Positions 33,316 through 45,119 of a stretch of DNA of 64,000 nt are shown in pieces. A program made the position numbers and the translations under genes. The notes beneath the pieces are model-generated. The model worked only from the letters and a program-made list of their open reading frames with translations, was not told the origin of the DNA and ran no database searches. This stretch comes from Panaeolus papilionaceus (Eukaryota; Basidiomycota; Agaricomycetes; Agaricales), in assembly GCA_015501605.1 (NCBI GenBank), contig JADNRZ010000003.1, positions 2,108,001 through 2,172,000 on the forward strand. Direction: 5' to 3'. Every line of letters begins with the position of its first letter. Position 1 is the first letter of the stretch.

Positions 33316-33794
33316 CCAACCCAAAAAGGCAAATATTCAAAGGCGTGATGTTACGGGACAAGTGGACCGCCGGAACGAATCAACAAAGAATGCCCGCTAT
33401 CAACAAGCATCATGATCAAGGGCAACTACATTCAACAGACCCACCATTCAACAACTCCCCCCACCTCCTCCCTCAACGGGCACGTAGGGTCCCCCATACA
33501 GTCACGCTAAGGGACATTACTCTTCAAAATGTGAGCCTCTTTGCCCTTAATCCTATCCCCACCGCTTCTTCACGATTTCGCAATGCTGAGAAATACCCGG
33601 GCACGGGAATACGCTCAAATTGCAAATCAATGCTCAGAACCTGGCAGTGCTGCATAGAAATACTCGGGCACGGGCATACGCTATCCCCACGCTGCCGGTT
33701 TTTTTTTATCACAATACCATTTAACCCTCCACCCCCCGCCCTCCCCGTTAACATCGATGAAAGGCTGCTATAGATCGTTGCAACCCCGGAGAAA
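33316..33794. promoter_or_regulatory. shared divergent promoter region of KDZ1 and the TET/JBP gene
   Basis: The two ATGs are 479 bases apart on opposite strands. A 26-base direct repeat occurs at 33590-33615 and 33657-33682, with two mismatches (core CGGGCACGGG). It could be a regulator or transposase binding site; that is inference. Confidence 0.55.
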
Positions 33795-35363
33795 ATGCCT
33801 GAGGTAGGATTAATCCTATAACGACGTAGTAAATACTACAATTTATACCGATGCTGATTGACACCCACAGGAATATATACTTGCTGATCATCCCGATTTT
33901 TGCATTTCAGCACTGGCTGAGGCGGCCAACCAATTCGCATATGAATATTCCGATGATCTTGCTGATTTATCACCACTGACTTCCCCAGATTCATCCCCTA
34001 ATGGTAGCCCCAGGACCCCCACGTTAGCACTCACCCCACCCCCACCCACGCCCCTACCCCTCAACCCAGCCTTTGGGGCTCAGACACCTGCGATGACGAG
34101 CCCAAGACCAGAGCCTGCCAATGCCAGGGAGAAGAGAAAAGCAGCCAAGAAAGAAAAGGGGAGAGCCCACAGGTGCAAGCAACGCGCAATGCAGAGAGAG
34201 GCGGATTCCTACACCCCGTCGCGTCAAAAGGCCGAACAGAGGTACCTGTTTGTTCACCCCCCAACCGTGTCGGCAACTAACACGGCGTCCCTCTCAACAA
34301 CCAAGGGCAGCTTCATTGCTGGACGGTCCCCTTATGAAAGCGGAAGGCTACACGGGCTGAATGAGCTCGTTGGACCAGGCTCTACCTTTAAATTCCGGCT
34401 AATAGAGTGGGATGGACGGTACGTGATGCTACATCCCTAAATGCCACAATTTCAATAAAAATACTTCACTTCTAGGACATCCACGCCCATTTCGGACAAA
34501 GAAGGCCGCGTTATTGGGGTGCTGGCAGGGAGACCGGAGGATGATCGATGGGACCAGCTCATGGAAAGGGCAGCACAGGCCCTGCAGGAGGCGGGTACGG
34601 TTTTGGGGAGGGCCACTCATCACCGACAAGGCGCATTCCCCACCATTACAGGGGGGGTTTCGCATGGGGGTGGTCAGACCCAGCCTGGAAATCTCCGTAT
34701 GCCACCTGTGAAGGACGCTTTGTTTCAAGGCTTGAATTCTGAGGAACCTTTTAGGCGAATAGCAGGGTTTGGATCCTGTGAGTCGTCTACAAACCACCCC
34801 CCACCCAGTACTCATTTTTTATAGCCGTCTTCGCTACCTGGGCTCCAAAACTTTATGAATATTATCGCACCACCAAGGAGAAGCTTAAGCAGAAGTACCC
34901 CGGCCTCTCTTGGCCTTTCCCTGGGAGTGTCTTCAGCGCCATCACCTACAACCTTGGGCCCTCTACCATCTGCTTACCCCACGCAGACTTCGCCAACCTC
35001 CCCTTCGGCTGGTGCTCTGTTACAGCCCTGGGCTCTTTTGACCATACCAAGGGAGGTCATCTTGTGCTTTGGGATTGCGGTATTGTCATTCAATTTCCCC
35101 CTGGCTCCACCATCCTCTTTCCCTCTGCCCTCATCGCCCACTCCAACACCCCTATTGATGGGCATGAAACCCGGTACTCAGTGACGCAATATACGGCTGG
35201 GGGGATTTTTAGATGGGTTGAATTTGGTTTTAAAACCAAGGCCTCATACATAGCGTCATTCGCCAAAGCCGACAGGCCCGGGATCTTGGAGCCGATGAAC
35301 AACCGCTGGTCCTGGGGCCTATCCCTCTTTCGAACCTTACCAAGTTTTAAAAATGTAGTCTAA
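33795..35363 (+). CDS. TET/JBP family 2-oxoglutarate/Fe(II) dioxygenase, intact
   Basis: Four exons (33795-33803, 33871-34418, 34476-34777, 34825-35363) join in phase to 465 codons. The N-terminal 150 residues are proline/serine-rich with a basic patch. The C-terminal oxygenase domain (about 290-440) has the iron ligands H339 and D341 (LPHADFANLPFGW), H392 (LIAHSN) and the 2-oxoglutarate arginine R403 (ETRYSVTQY), plus LGSFDHTKGGHLVL between them. The family oxidises 5-methylcytosine in DNA (or thymine in kinetoplastid JBP). Expanded fungal copies are known to travel with KDZ transposons, and a broken KDZ gene lies divergently 479 bases away. All key residues and splice sites are present. No CxxC or other extra DNA-binding domain is visible. 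Substrate specificity cannot be told from the sequence. Confidence 0.9.
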
Positions 35364-36029
35364 ACCCAGCTCCTGTATGAATTTCTGAAATATATATATA
35401 TATATACACATTCATCTACATATCCCAACTCCGATTTCTGTGCTATGATGGCTATAACGATCAATTGGGTCCTGTCTGACCTGGCCAAAGGTTGGAGGTA
35501 GACCGTTGACACTGCGTGGTGATTTCGGGATGATACCAAAAATGGATATGTTCGTTTTGCTATTTCTATGAGTATCCTTTATTTTCTCCGTATAAAATTG
35601 AAACAGTGTACTTATGTGACAGAAAGGAATGTATTTTATACAAAATTTTGGAGGGTGTGCACCAATAATGTGCCCAAAAAGCATGCGACGTTCTACGTGC
35701 ACATCAGTATTGAAACACACAAGACTTCCCATTCAGTTGCTACCACCACATCCAACAAGATGGTGACAACGGCCAAATCTCACAAATCTCATCATATAAT
35801 ATACCTAAATTATTTTGAGTATACATATATCATGCTACTGAAGCACTCCTGTAAGAGCATGGGGTACAATCTATCAACAAACCCATGAAGGGCGGCCTCC
35901 TCTGGTATCTTAATTCGAGATCAATGCCCAATTAAGTTACCTGTTCTATATTTAGATTAGCGCAATTCTCACTTCAGACTCGGACACTGCTTATATAGGT
36001 GGCTCTTGCCCAGCAGTCGCTATCCACTA
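35364..36029. other. AT-rich intergenic stretch
   Basis: Contains a short (TA)n tract at 35391-35405 and otherwise nothing I recognise. The right end of the KDZ1/TET transposon could lie here, but its partner end was lost, so no inverted repeat can be matched. Confidence 0.45.
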
Positions 36030-36540
36030 ATGCCTAAAGACAAAGCTAAAACCACACAGCAAATTAAGCGTGAAAGCTATGCAAGGTGTGAACCATGCTG
36101 CATGGCTCTTTTGTGCAATGCACCTATCATTTTGCTGCCACTAATTAGGCTTGAATTACAAATTAGAAACTGTGACGCCGAGCGTGAAAAAGCTAGAAAT
36201 CGTGCCCAGAGGTAAGGGTCAAATTTTCAATACTGAAGAGTAGTATGCTTAAATTCCAGTAGACGAAGAGCAGCGGAGACTCCACAACAGGCTGATTTAA
36301 GACGAAAGCGCCATTCAGAAGCCCAAGCCCGCTATCGCGAACGAAACCGCTTGCAGCTAAAGACTCAGTCATGGCAGTACTGGTATGTAAGAGCACACCT
36401 TGGGCATTCCTCACTTTCTTAATATATCTACACTTGAATTCTCTAGACGAAATAAGGTGTGGCAACAAGCCAAAGACTGTGAGGAGAGGGAGTATGCTGA
36501 ATTTCTCGCGAAAATGGAGAGAGAGAATTGGGAGAGCTGA
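36030..36540 (+). CDS. small basic, arginine-rich helical protein
   Basis: Starts at the ATG 36030. Exons 36030-36085, 36149-36211 and 36260-36382 read in phase, giving a lysine/arginine-rich helix (EREKARNRAQR, RRKRHSEAQARYRERNR) resembling short bZIP-like or helical proteins common near transposons in Agaricomycetes. A fourth exon to 36540 (KVWQQAKDCEEREYAEFL) is in a frame that does not join cleanly, since the obvious splice would create a stop. The gene may end early or be slightly damaged. Function unknown; nucleic-acid binding is possible from charge. Confidence 0.45.
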
Positions 36541-37131
36541 ATAGTACACGGGCGAACCAGTTCACCCATGCTCTCCACATCACAGGCCTCTAGCTCAGAA
36601 ACCCCTTCATGTATTACCTCCAGTTATGGCCTCATTAATATCAGGGATGTAGGCATGATCGGCTTTCTGTAGCAGTCCATGAAACGAATATGATAGCGAT
36701 ATGTGGCACCTGGTTCAGTATTTGGTCAATGGTCTTGTTATCCACTCATTCCTGATTTTTCACAAATATATTGGAACGGTGATCTAATTCTAATATGGGT
36801 CTGTTTCATGCAGGGGTGATTACTTCATAAAAGGCATGAACAGGTATTAAATGAAAAACGCAGATCATATTGAGATATTTAGGGGTTAAACACAGAGAAT
36901 CTAAACTTATTATGGGTTTTTATATGAGAGGGGGTTGAGAATACGAAATTCTACTCTAAAGTGTTACTGGAGCTAAAGGTCTATAGCTGGGCGGTGGTAT
37001 GCCTAATCGGTGGGCTGAGAGTTGCCTTGTCCAGAGCTGCCTTGGCCTTCAGTGCCATAATGGAAGGTTTCGGTGCCAGAAATGGTCCAATTGGGATCGT
37101 TGCAAACACAGCGAATGACCTCGGTCATCTG
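36541..37131. other. intergenic, nothing recognised
   Basis: Downstream flanks of two convergent genes. No repeat or RNA gene was seen. Confidence 0.45.
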
Positions 37132-38095
37132 TCAGTCGTATTCCTCGTTTTCGCCAGGACGAGGACCGCTGTTTCCTTCAGGAAGTTGTTCAACATACCT
37201 ATGCATGAACCCATCATACCTAGGGTTTTCGGCATAATCGGGAGGATTATCTGAGGCAAGGAGGGCCATCATGTCCTCGTCGTCGGAGTCGCATTCAACA
37301 GGTTGAACCTTAGGAGGGCGGTTTCGGCGTCGGATCTTGAGTTTAGAGCCCGGCTTGGTCAACCATGGAAAATAGCTAACCTCGGGGAGGAAATGGCCTT
37401 CCTTTTTGTAGCGGGGAAGGGGTTGGTCAAGGTCACCTTGGTAATCAAGGGGCCGAAACGGAAAACGAGGTGGTGGAGTGACTCGAGGGGATACGCTTGG
37501 GCTTGGGCTCAAGAGCTCTGGCATGGAGGAGGTCGTGGAGGTTACGGAGTCGGAATCGCTGGGCTCCGGCGAGGGGGATGGGGTTGGTGTGCAAGGAGGA
37601 TCTGGCGCAGGCGAATCGTCTCTGAGTAAATCTGCAGCCCCCCGAAGTACAAAGGGGGTATCGGTTGCAAGTTGGGGTTGGGGGGCAAAGATATTGTGGG
37701 CCATGGAGGGAAAGTTGGGAGGGCCACCGTTAGAGCCTGTATCTTGATCCAGAACAGCGGCATTGGAGGCCCCATCTGGAAGAGGGTAGAGACGGAGCAT
37801 GGCGTGCTGGTACATGTTCTCGAAGGACTCCTCGTTGGGCGTTCCTTGAGAGAGCTCTGCGATCCTCCTTTGCACCAACGCCAGTCGGACGGCCCTATAG
37901 TCGTCCATTCGCCTATGGCGGTTGGCTGTACATTGTACAATTAGATACGCAAACTGCAACGCAATGGCATGACATACCTGCTTCTATTTCTTGTCGAGAT
38001 CGAATTGCTCTGAAAGGACTGAACGTTTGAGGGGTTTGAGGGGTTTGAGGGGTTTGAGGGGTTTGAGGGGTTTGAGGGGTTTGAGGGTTTGGCAT
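37132..38095 (-). CDS. hypothetical protein with an N-terminal Pro-Gln-Thr repeat
   Basis: Exons 38095-37978 and 37925-37132 join in phase over a 52-base intron to 303 codons. The N-terminus consists of consecutive Pro-Gln-Thr triplets encoded by a 9-base tandem repeat (CTCAAACCC on the coding strand). A short charged helical part (MDDYRAVRLALVQRRIAELS) follows, then a long disordered Pro/Ser/Thr/Asp-rich region with a basic patch (KLKIRRRNRPP) and an acidic end. It is likely an intrinsically disordered nuclear protein. I do not recognise the family. It is divergent from the large gene at 39000-41758. Confidence 0.6.
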
Positions 38096-38999
38096 AGTGG
38101 GCGATGGGGGTGTTAAAAAGTGGACGGGTGCTTAACGTTGGGGTTGCACTTCTAGTTTCTGTGAGGGCGGTCCTTAAATCAAGAAAATGTGAGAATATTT
38201 TCTGCGATCGATCTGGTAGAGCCTGCTAAAATTTACGAACCAAATTCCGCTTGGTTATCCCTGAAACATAGCACTGGGTTGACGGGGAACAAACACGGGT
38301 TTAGCAAATCAACCGAAGTATTGGTGCCGCCACACCCCCCCCCCGGACCAGTAAAACACACACGCATTGGCTAGTGGGTTCAAAAAAAAAAAATCGTAAG
38401 TGAATTGGTATTCGCAAGGTTTTACTTACGCCTAACTTACCCCTCCTCTTCGTCCTCCTTCTTTAAACGTTGTTACCTCCTCCCTCATTACATACCGTCT
38501 CTTTTGTCCGAGACTCCAGTCCGACCAAAAAGTCGTGTACTCAACTACAAGCCCCCTGGTTCACAGCTTTTAGTGAGCATTTTATTTAGGCAGTAAATCT
38601 ATTGGGCTCACCATGGTTTAGCAACGTTGGTTACAACGTTTTTGTCACTGCCCGTCCTGCCCTTTCAGGCCCTCCCCAGTATCTGACCATTAGTTGGGCA
38701 CATCGTAGGTTTGTGAGCTCCTTCTTCCCCACCATTATTCAACTTAGCATTTTTCCAGGTTCTCCCTATCGTCCCTGTCCTTGCTCTCCACCAGCTCCTC
38801 CCCTAGTGCCTCTCAGACTTCCACAAACACCCTTAATACCGGCCAAAGCACCCCTGTCCAGGGAGCTTGTTTACTGGTTCAACTGTTGATGTATCTTAGT
38901 ATAATCCCAGTCAATGTGAACTTGAAGGTAGGCATTGAATTATGGGCTCTGCATCTGCGGTGGTACTTACCACAATCCCTCTCCGATCCAGACGTCGCT
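38096..38999. other. divergent upstream region between two hypothetical genes
   Basis: Pyrimidine-rich tracts and a run of C residues (around 38336-38345) and A residues (38383-38392). A further 5' exon of the gene at 39000 may lie here; frames are open from about 38781 but I cannot decide a start. Confidence 0.4.
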
Positions 39000-41758
39000 A
39001 TGGTTCATCCAGGTGCATTTTCAGGATCCCGAAAGGTGTTCTTAGCAAGCCAAGCAGAGGATTACGAAGCAGGAATCCAAGGTGGCTACACCGCCGATGC
39101 AGTAGCGGTTATAACACGAAAATATTTTAAGAGATATCCGGTCTGGCTTGACCACGACGCTGAGCCATCACCCGAGTTTCTCCAGAAGGTGGATGACGAT
39201 GCGCCTGATGAAGAGTATCCAGAACCAGACCCAGATATCATGTCCCCTGAAGAGTACGATGTCGCATTGAAGGAACACGAGGAGCGCAACAAGTTAATAC
39301 AGTTTCGAAAAGCGGTATGTTCATCTAAGCACAGATGTCTGATTTTTGTTTGGTTATTGGTATGACCTTTGTTGATGTTGATTTCTCATGCCTATAGCAA
39401 ATCAAACGTCGTCTCGCTTACCAGTATCTCAGAACCCACGACCTCAACCAGAAGGAATCCAGGGCGGAAAATCCTTATTTTGCTCTCCTTTGCAAGCTAT
39501 CCGGCTCCTCCGCAGAACGCCCAATCCGAAAGCCACCTTCCAATTTCTGGCGAAAGACTGCAACAGATGAGATCAAGACTGAGGTTGACAGACGTGCAAC
39601 GTCACAGCATACAAGTCGCAAAAATGGATTGGCGGGTTTAAGGTCAACTGTTACGAAGCAGATGTTCAATAAGTTACCTGCTGATCAGAAGGAAGAGTGG
39701 GATCGTATCTCAAAGGAGGAGCATGCCGTGAGATTAGAGGAATGGGAGAAGAGGTTGAAAACAGGCCCTTCCGATGATCCCAACGATCGCCAGAGGTACG
39801 TCTACTGGTCCCTTCGTTTTCCCCCTCAATATTCACTGATGCATTTACAGGTGTATTGAATCCTTAATCCGATTTGTCCAACCTATCCTGGATGGTATCT
39901 GCAGTGCAACAGGTTGGAAAGCAACACTGATTGCAGGGGGTCCAGAGCCGGCGTGTGCTGGTGGGCTCTCCATAATAAGGTACGTGGTATTGGTGTTACA
40001 TTCTGTCGTTAATGTCTAATGTAAATTTAGTGTTCACTCTGGCACAACTTCTGGCGAAATCAAAATGAACTTCGGCAGAGCGGAGAGTGCTCGTTTTGCG
40101 AAGTACATTGCTCCTATATTCACCGACTTCTTAAAAAAGTCTTACTGTCAGTTGTCCTTTTATACCTGTGTTCCTGATGTTCACAATCGTTTCATTGCGC
40201 AGCTGTGGAAGAGTGCAAGAGCCAAGCTTTGCCCTCTAATTCAGCCTTTGAGGGTTTGACAGGCACTGTTGAAGAGGAGCAAGGGGTTAACCTGTTCTCT
40301 CTAGGCCTTCCCCTACAGTCGGCGCCCCAAGGTCCCTCAGCAGCATCACCGACACCCAATCCTGCTGCTGGACCTCCCTCTTTTAATAACGCAAGCGCAT
40401 TGTCACCATTGCCTCTCAATGGCATCATATACCCTGCCCCACCCCCGCCTAACACCCAAATACCCCTGCCCAACGCCCAAATGCCCCCACCAAATACGGC
40501 TTCCGTACCTGTAAACACTCCGACTCGCCCCCCTCCCCTGTCCTCACCTCCTGCTTCGCCCCTTGCCTCTCCTTGTCGCTCTCCCCCAGCCTCCCCGCCG
40601 TTTATTGACTCCCCCCCCCATTCACCCATCGCGCTGTCGTTCTCTCCCCTGCTGCCTTCGCACGTCATGCCCACTGTTCAAAATCAACCCCCTCCACCCT
40701 CTACTTCGATGGATAACGCTTCAACATCCGCCTCCATTCTGTCACCCAATGCCCCACCCATTTCTGTTGCACATCTTGCCATTCCTCCCCGCCCCACGCC
40801 GCCACTTACTACCACACCCACTCAAGCAGCTGTTAAATGCACCCCCCCACCACGAACTGACCACCAGCAACCCGTCGTCCAACAGGGTCTCACAATGCTG
40901 GTCGTCAGTGCCCTGCCTCTTCAGACACTTGCAACACAGGATCCTGGGACATCGGAAAAGCGAAAGCGCGCCGACACAATCCCCAATAATCAACCGATGG
41001 CTGCTAGTGGAACGAACACAAAGAAGACGCGCATTGCTGCTCCGAGCAAAGCAGCCATCCAGGGCCCCAGCAACCCTCTTCCCCGTAATATCAGGGTACA
41101 GGAAAGCCGAAAGGGAGAGGGAGGAAGCTCAGTAAAAGGGAAGGGAGGGGGTTCAGGCAAGGGGAAGGAGAAGGAGAATGCCACCCCTAGCGGTGTTACG
41201 GGGCTGGCAGAGGATTCCAGCACCATCTCTGAGCCAAAGTGGTTTACAGAGTGGCTGGCTGTGTTCCGTATGGAATCCAAAGACCTTGGACCGAAGAAGC
41301 AGGATTGGATGGGTTTGGGCTTTCACGACCTGCTGAATGAGTGGGAGGCATTTGAGAAGGAGAGCCGTTTCGAGGACAGGGGCCGTCTTTCCGCCGTAAA
41401 CAGACCCGATTTCATCCACACCTGGATCAAGAACGCAAGGAAAACGACATTCCGACCCGCCATTCAAGACGTCATGGCTGCTCAGCGCGATTTCAAGGCA
41501 TGGTGGGATGGGTTGCAGCCTGCGTGGAGGAGGAGGAGCGATGGCACGGTCAACAGTCGACAAATTGAAGGGGACTGGAGCTCCCTGCATTTGCCCGGCA
41601 TCAATGGCCTCTTCAGTGCGGTAACAGCTTTATTTTTCATCGGTTCATTGTCCTATTTGATGCATCGCACCCGTGCACCGTGGACGTATGCAGTAGACGA
41701 CGTCACTGAAGCATTACGCCAGCTAAGGGCTGCTCAAAGGGCTGCTCCTAATCCCTAA
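39000..41758 (+). CDS. large hypothetical protein of a basidiomycete-expanded family
   Basis: Five exons (39000-39314, 39398-39795, 39851-39979, 40031-40146, 40203-41758) join in phase to 837 codons. The 5' end could extend upstream. Order of parts: an N-terminal helical segment (FSGSRKVFLASQAEDYEAG); a basic/HMG-box-like segment (LPADQKEEWDRISKEEHAV); a conserved core (ATGWKATLIAGGPEP ... SVHSGTT ... FTDFLKKSYSVEECKS); a long Pro/Ser-rich linker; a short KR-rich nuclear-like patch (EKRKRADT); and a C-terminal part with WFTEWLAVF and WWDGLQPAWRRR. This layout matches a family I know only as hypothetical in Agaricomycetes. The gene at 58916-60913 beside the other KDZ locus has a parallel layout. 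No catalytic motif is recognised. Confidence 0.7.
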
Positions 41759-42547
41759 TCCCACCATACCAGTCACCATCCTATTTTGTTCATATATTTC
41801 CATTTCGCCCCTTTTTTGCACCGCTGTCTAACTTTTTTTCTATTCTCTGTTGCCGTGTTTCAACAATTTCTATTCCATATAATACCCCACTAATTCCGTA
41901 GACCAAGTTTAATTCCCTACCACTAGGCCTGCTCCTTCCCCCTCCCAATGTTCAATAGATTTAATTTTTCTCATTCGATTGGCTGATTCGTCGCTAGACT
42001 AAATATTTATTTAATTGTGTCGCAATGTGCTAGACTTTATTAATTGTGTCATGATCTGGTCAAAAACGAGATAAGACAAGATATCTCGCTGATTGCTGAT
42101 ACGAGATAATGATGTAGATTGATTAGAACGAGATAAGACGAGATGTGATATAGATTGATTAGAATGAGATAAGACGAGATTTTGATGGCGCATCAAAATC
42201 TCGTCTTATCTCATTTTAATTAATATTGAACGACATCCAACATCCCCCGCCTGCATCCAGCCCTTCCCGCCCCCGTAGGGTGGGGCAAACACCCTAGAAT
42301 AATATTATTATATGTATAGAACATCATTGTACCCTCCCCCGCCCCATTCCCGACCCCAATCCCTGTAAAATAGCCATATACCCATCCCGCCCTCTAAATC
42401 AGCTATATTTGCTTTTGTTTATATCCCATCCGGTTATATCTGAGGTCCTACTGTTCACGGACAGTACTGCCCATGGGCAGCTATGATAGATGAGGGGAGA
42501 CTGGCTACAGACAGTCCGTGATTAATGAAGCTGGCCTCTACAGGTGC
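41759..42547. other. AT-rich non-coding stretch with a strong hairpin
   Basis: No gene seen. Imperfect tandem copies of AGATTGATTAGAACGAGATA-like units (about 42115-42180) lead into the hairpin at 42163-42215. Confidence 0.55.
42163..42215. repeat. 25-base-pair perfect hairpin
   Basis: 42163-42187 pairs perfectly with 42191-42215 around the 3-base loop GCG, and with one mismatch the stem extends a few bases further. It is built from the GAGATAAGACGAGAT word that also repeats upstream. Confidence 0.9.
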
Positions 42548-43074
42548 GAGAATGCCTTGCCGTCGGAGTTTAAATGAAGCCGACGGCCATTTCGGCAATC
42601 TTATCAGCAGGTTACATAGATAGTCAACATATCAGTCATCATGCATCAAATGGGATGTCCTGGAGTCCATGTTCGGATATCCAGGAGCTCGGAGAGCTTC
42701 TTCAATGTCAATTTAATTAGTCATATGGCATTTTATCAGTCTCGGGGAGCAAGACTAGTAGGCACTACTACATGTCAATGTAAAGCACTTAAGTTAGGGG
42801 CCCTTGCATCCCTTGCATGATCAGTTTAATTAACCTCTCAACCAGCACCAAGCCCTTTATTATGGAAGTCTAAAAAGCGTCTGTAAACCCCACTATACAT
42901 TAGCAGGGACTCGAGAAGCGCCTCTCAGCAAAGATTCACCATCCTCCCCTCAATCATCACGCAATTGAGGCTCTGCTCTCAGGTGAGTTGTCTTAGTGAT
43001 GTATGATTTAGGCCTTGATAAGATCACCGAAATTGCCGTCGGCTGCATTTAAACTCCGACGGCAAGGCATTCTC
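42548..43074. mobile_element. 527-base inverted-repeat element (MITE-like)
   Basis: 58-base terminal inverted repeats, 42548-42605 and 43017-43074, with about five mismatches; each begins GAGAATGCCTTGCCGTCGG. The interior has no coding capacity. I could not find a target duplication, so the class is open. Confidence 0.75.
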
Positions 43075-43545
43075 GATGTATGCCACTGAAATTCAGCTTG
43101 TCGGATTTGTGTGTGCAACTGAAGTCGACGAGCTCATTTTTCGACACACATCTGGACGTATTACCTTATTAGGCAATACGCCCGGATGTGCGTCGCAAAT
43201 TCGAGCTCGAAGACCTCAATCTGTGTGCCACACACAGAAAAATGCACAAATCTGTGTGACACACACTCAAAATATCGAAATTTGTGTGTCACTAACATCA
43301 AATGTGAGTTTTATATTTGTATCTACAAGGTTTCGACTATTGACCTGGATGTGTGTATGAAAAACCCCAAAATAATAAAAGTGCAGACGGCTTGCCATAC
43401 TCCTAGTCATGGTCAAGAGCAGTCGTCACATATAATGGAAAACATAACAAGGGAAGAAAGGGAATAGAAACCCCAATACTAAGTGAGAAGTACACGGCGA
43501 GTAGCCCAAGAAAACATTGTGGATGATCCTTGCTGTTATTGGACG
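43075..43545. other. non-coding remnant rich in TGTGTG/CACACA words
   Basis: From 43105 to 43290 the words TGTGTG and CACACA recur at short intervals. At about 43376-43401 the sequence AAAAGTGCAGACGGCTTGCC resembles the inward end of the inverted-repeat element at 43546-44365, so a relative of that element probably ends here. Confidence 0.5.
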
Positions 43546-44365
43546 TATGGTAAGCCATCTGCAATTTTATTCTTTTGTGCGTGTACATAGGTGGCCCACT
43601 AGATTTGATGCGCAAGTTAAGATTATGGAGTGTGCATATATGTATTGAGTGCGAGCGTGTAGAAATATGAGGTGTGTGCATGAACAACAAGACATTTTGG
43701 GAGTGCATATCTAAAAATGTGGTGTGTGCATCTACGATGTCCAAATCACATGTTGCATCAGGCTAGCGTACTGAGTGTCCCAGGTGCAGCGTAATTCTCT
43801 CTATGCACCATAAATAATGAATTATATGACCTAAAACACCCAACTATTTATATGAGGAAGAAAACGCATGAATTATCAAGGATACGGCCTTGATAATGAC
43901 TGACAACGATGATTCTATCATGTTTGATGTGTTGATGGGAGCTCGGAACAACTCCCAAACCGAATTTGATGTCATCACCGTGTCGGATCTGGTGGGCACG
44001 TGACAATTTCTATGTGCGCACTCTCCTCTTGAGTGTGCGCACACACTAACAAACGTCGTCTGCGCACGCAAAATGTATGTGCACACTTCAAAAATCATAT
44101 TTTAACCTATAATTGTAGAAGAGCACCCTTAGATTCTATACGCACACCCCAAATTTGTATGTGCACTCCCAAAATGTAGATGCACACACCACATTTTTAG
44201 ATATGCACTCCCAAAATGTCTTGTTGTTCATGCACACACCTCATATTTCTACACGCTCGCACTCAATACATATATGCACACTCCATAATCTTAACTTGCG
44301 CATCAAATCTAGTGGGCCACCTATGTACACGCGCAAAAGAATAAAATTGCAGATGGCTTACCATA
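43546..44365. mobile_element. 820-base non-autonomous element with 190-base terminal inverted repeats
   Basis: The arms 43546-43735 and 44176-44365 are nearly perfect inverted copies, beginning TATGGTAAGCCATCTGCA. The flanks TTGGACG (43539-43545) and TTGGACG (44366-44372) give a 7-base duplication, or 8 bases (ATTGGACG) if the last A is counted to the duplication. It has no transposase. The same short protein frames appear in both arms and are not genes. Duplication length fits hAT-like or KDZ-like mobilisation. Confidence 0.85.
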
Positions 44366-45119
44366 TTGGACGCGTTCAAGTTCAAGTTGAAACGTTGAAG
44401 TTGCGGTGAGGCTTTGACGTCACGTGGGCATGCCAGTACTTCGTCACAGCTGCCAGTAGCGACAATATCACCCCCTCGCATTGCTGAACATCGCTCCGTT
44501 GCTTCTAGTTTATTCATTCATTTTCTGCACCTTTCTTCTGGTCTCACTCACACTTTCCCTTGTAGATAGGTGCAGGAAGCAAGAAGCACTTCTGTTCCTT
44601 GAAATATCTCACAACATGAATTTCATGTTTTGCTTCCAATGTAATTATTGCTCCCATACAAGGCGCACATGTTGCTATATTTTGTCAACAGACGGAGTTA
44701 ATCATAATCGCGAGAACGAGTACGAGGATGAGCAGATGCTGCCCATGCCCAACGATCAACATCACTCGATTGGAATTCCCATACTCACCAGAGCGATGAG
44801 GTGCGCGTAGGGAGTTCCTGACGAAAGGCAAGTGAGCGGTGGTGAAGTGAATGGGGGACGAGTCGGTGGGACGGCAAGGGATAGTGATAACACCTTGAAC
44901 GAGTTCATGGGTGAGATGATAAAGATGGGATGGGGAGAGGGGTATATGCGAACAGAGACGAAAATGGTGACGACATGAACAAAACAAAATACGAATGGAG
45001 GTGTGCATGGGCACTAGACGACGACAAACGACGAAACAGGGACACGAGATACGAGATACGAGGTATCAAGGAGTTGATATTGCTAGTACACTATGTACAT
45101 TGTATATGTACAGATACGA
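44366..45119. other. intergenic, nothing recognised
   Basis: Flanks of the inverted-repeat element and the solo LTR. The short frames are not supported by splice context or composition. Confidence 0.4.

Noticed and set aside
38027..38095. CRISPR-like or telomere-like 9-base tandem repeat
   Set aside because: It is an in-frame Pro-Gln-Thr coding repeat with no spacers and the wrong unit for a telomere.
43403..44409. Two near-identical proteins on opposite strands
   Set aside because: They are the same sequence read from the two arms of an inverted repeat; low coding character.
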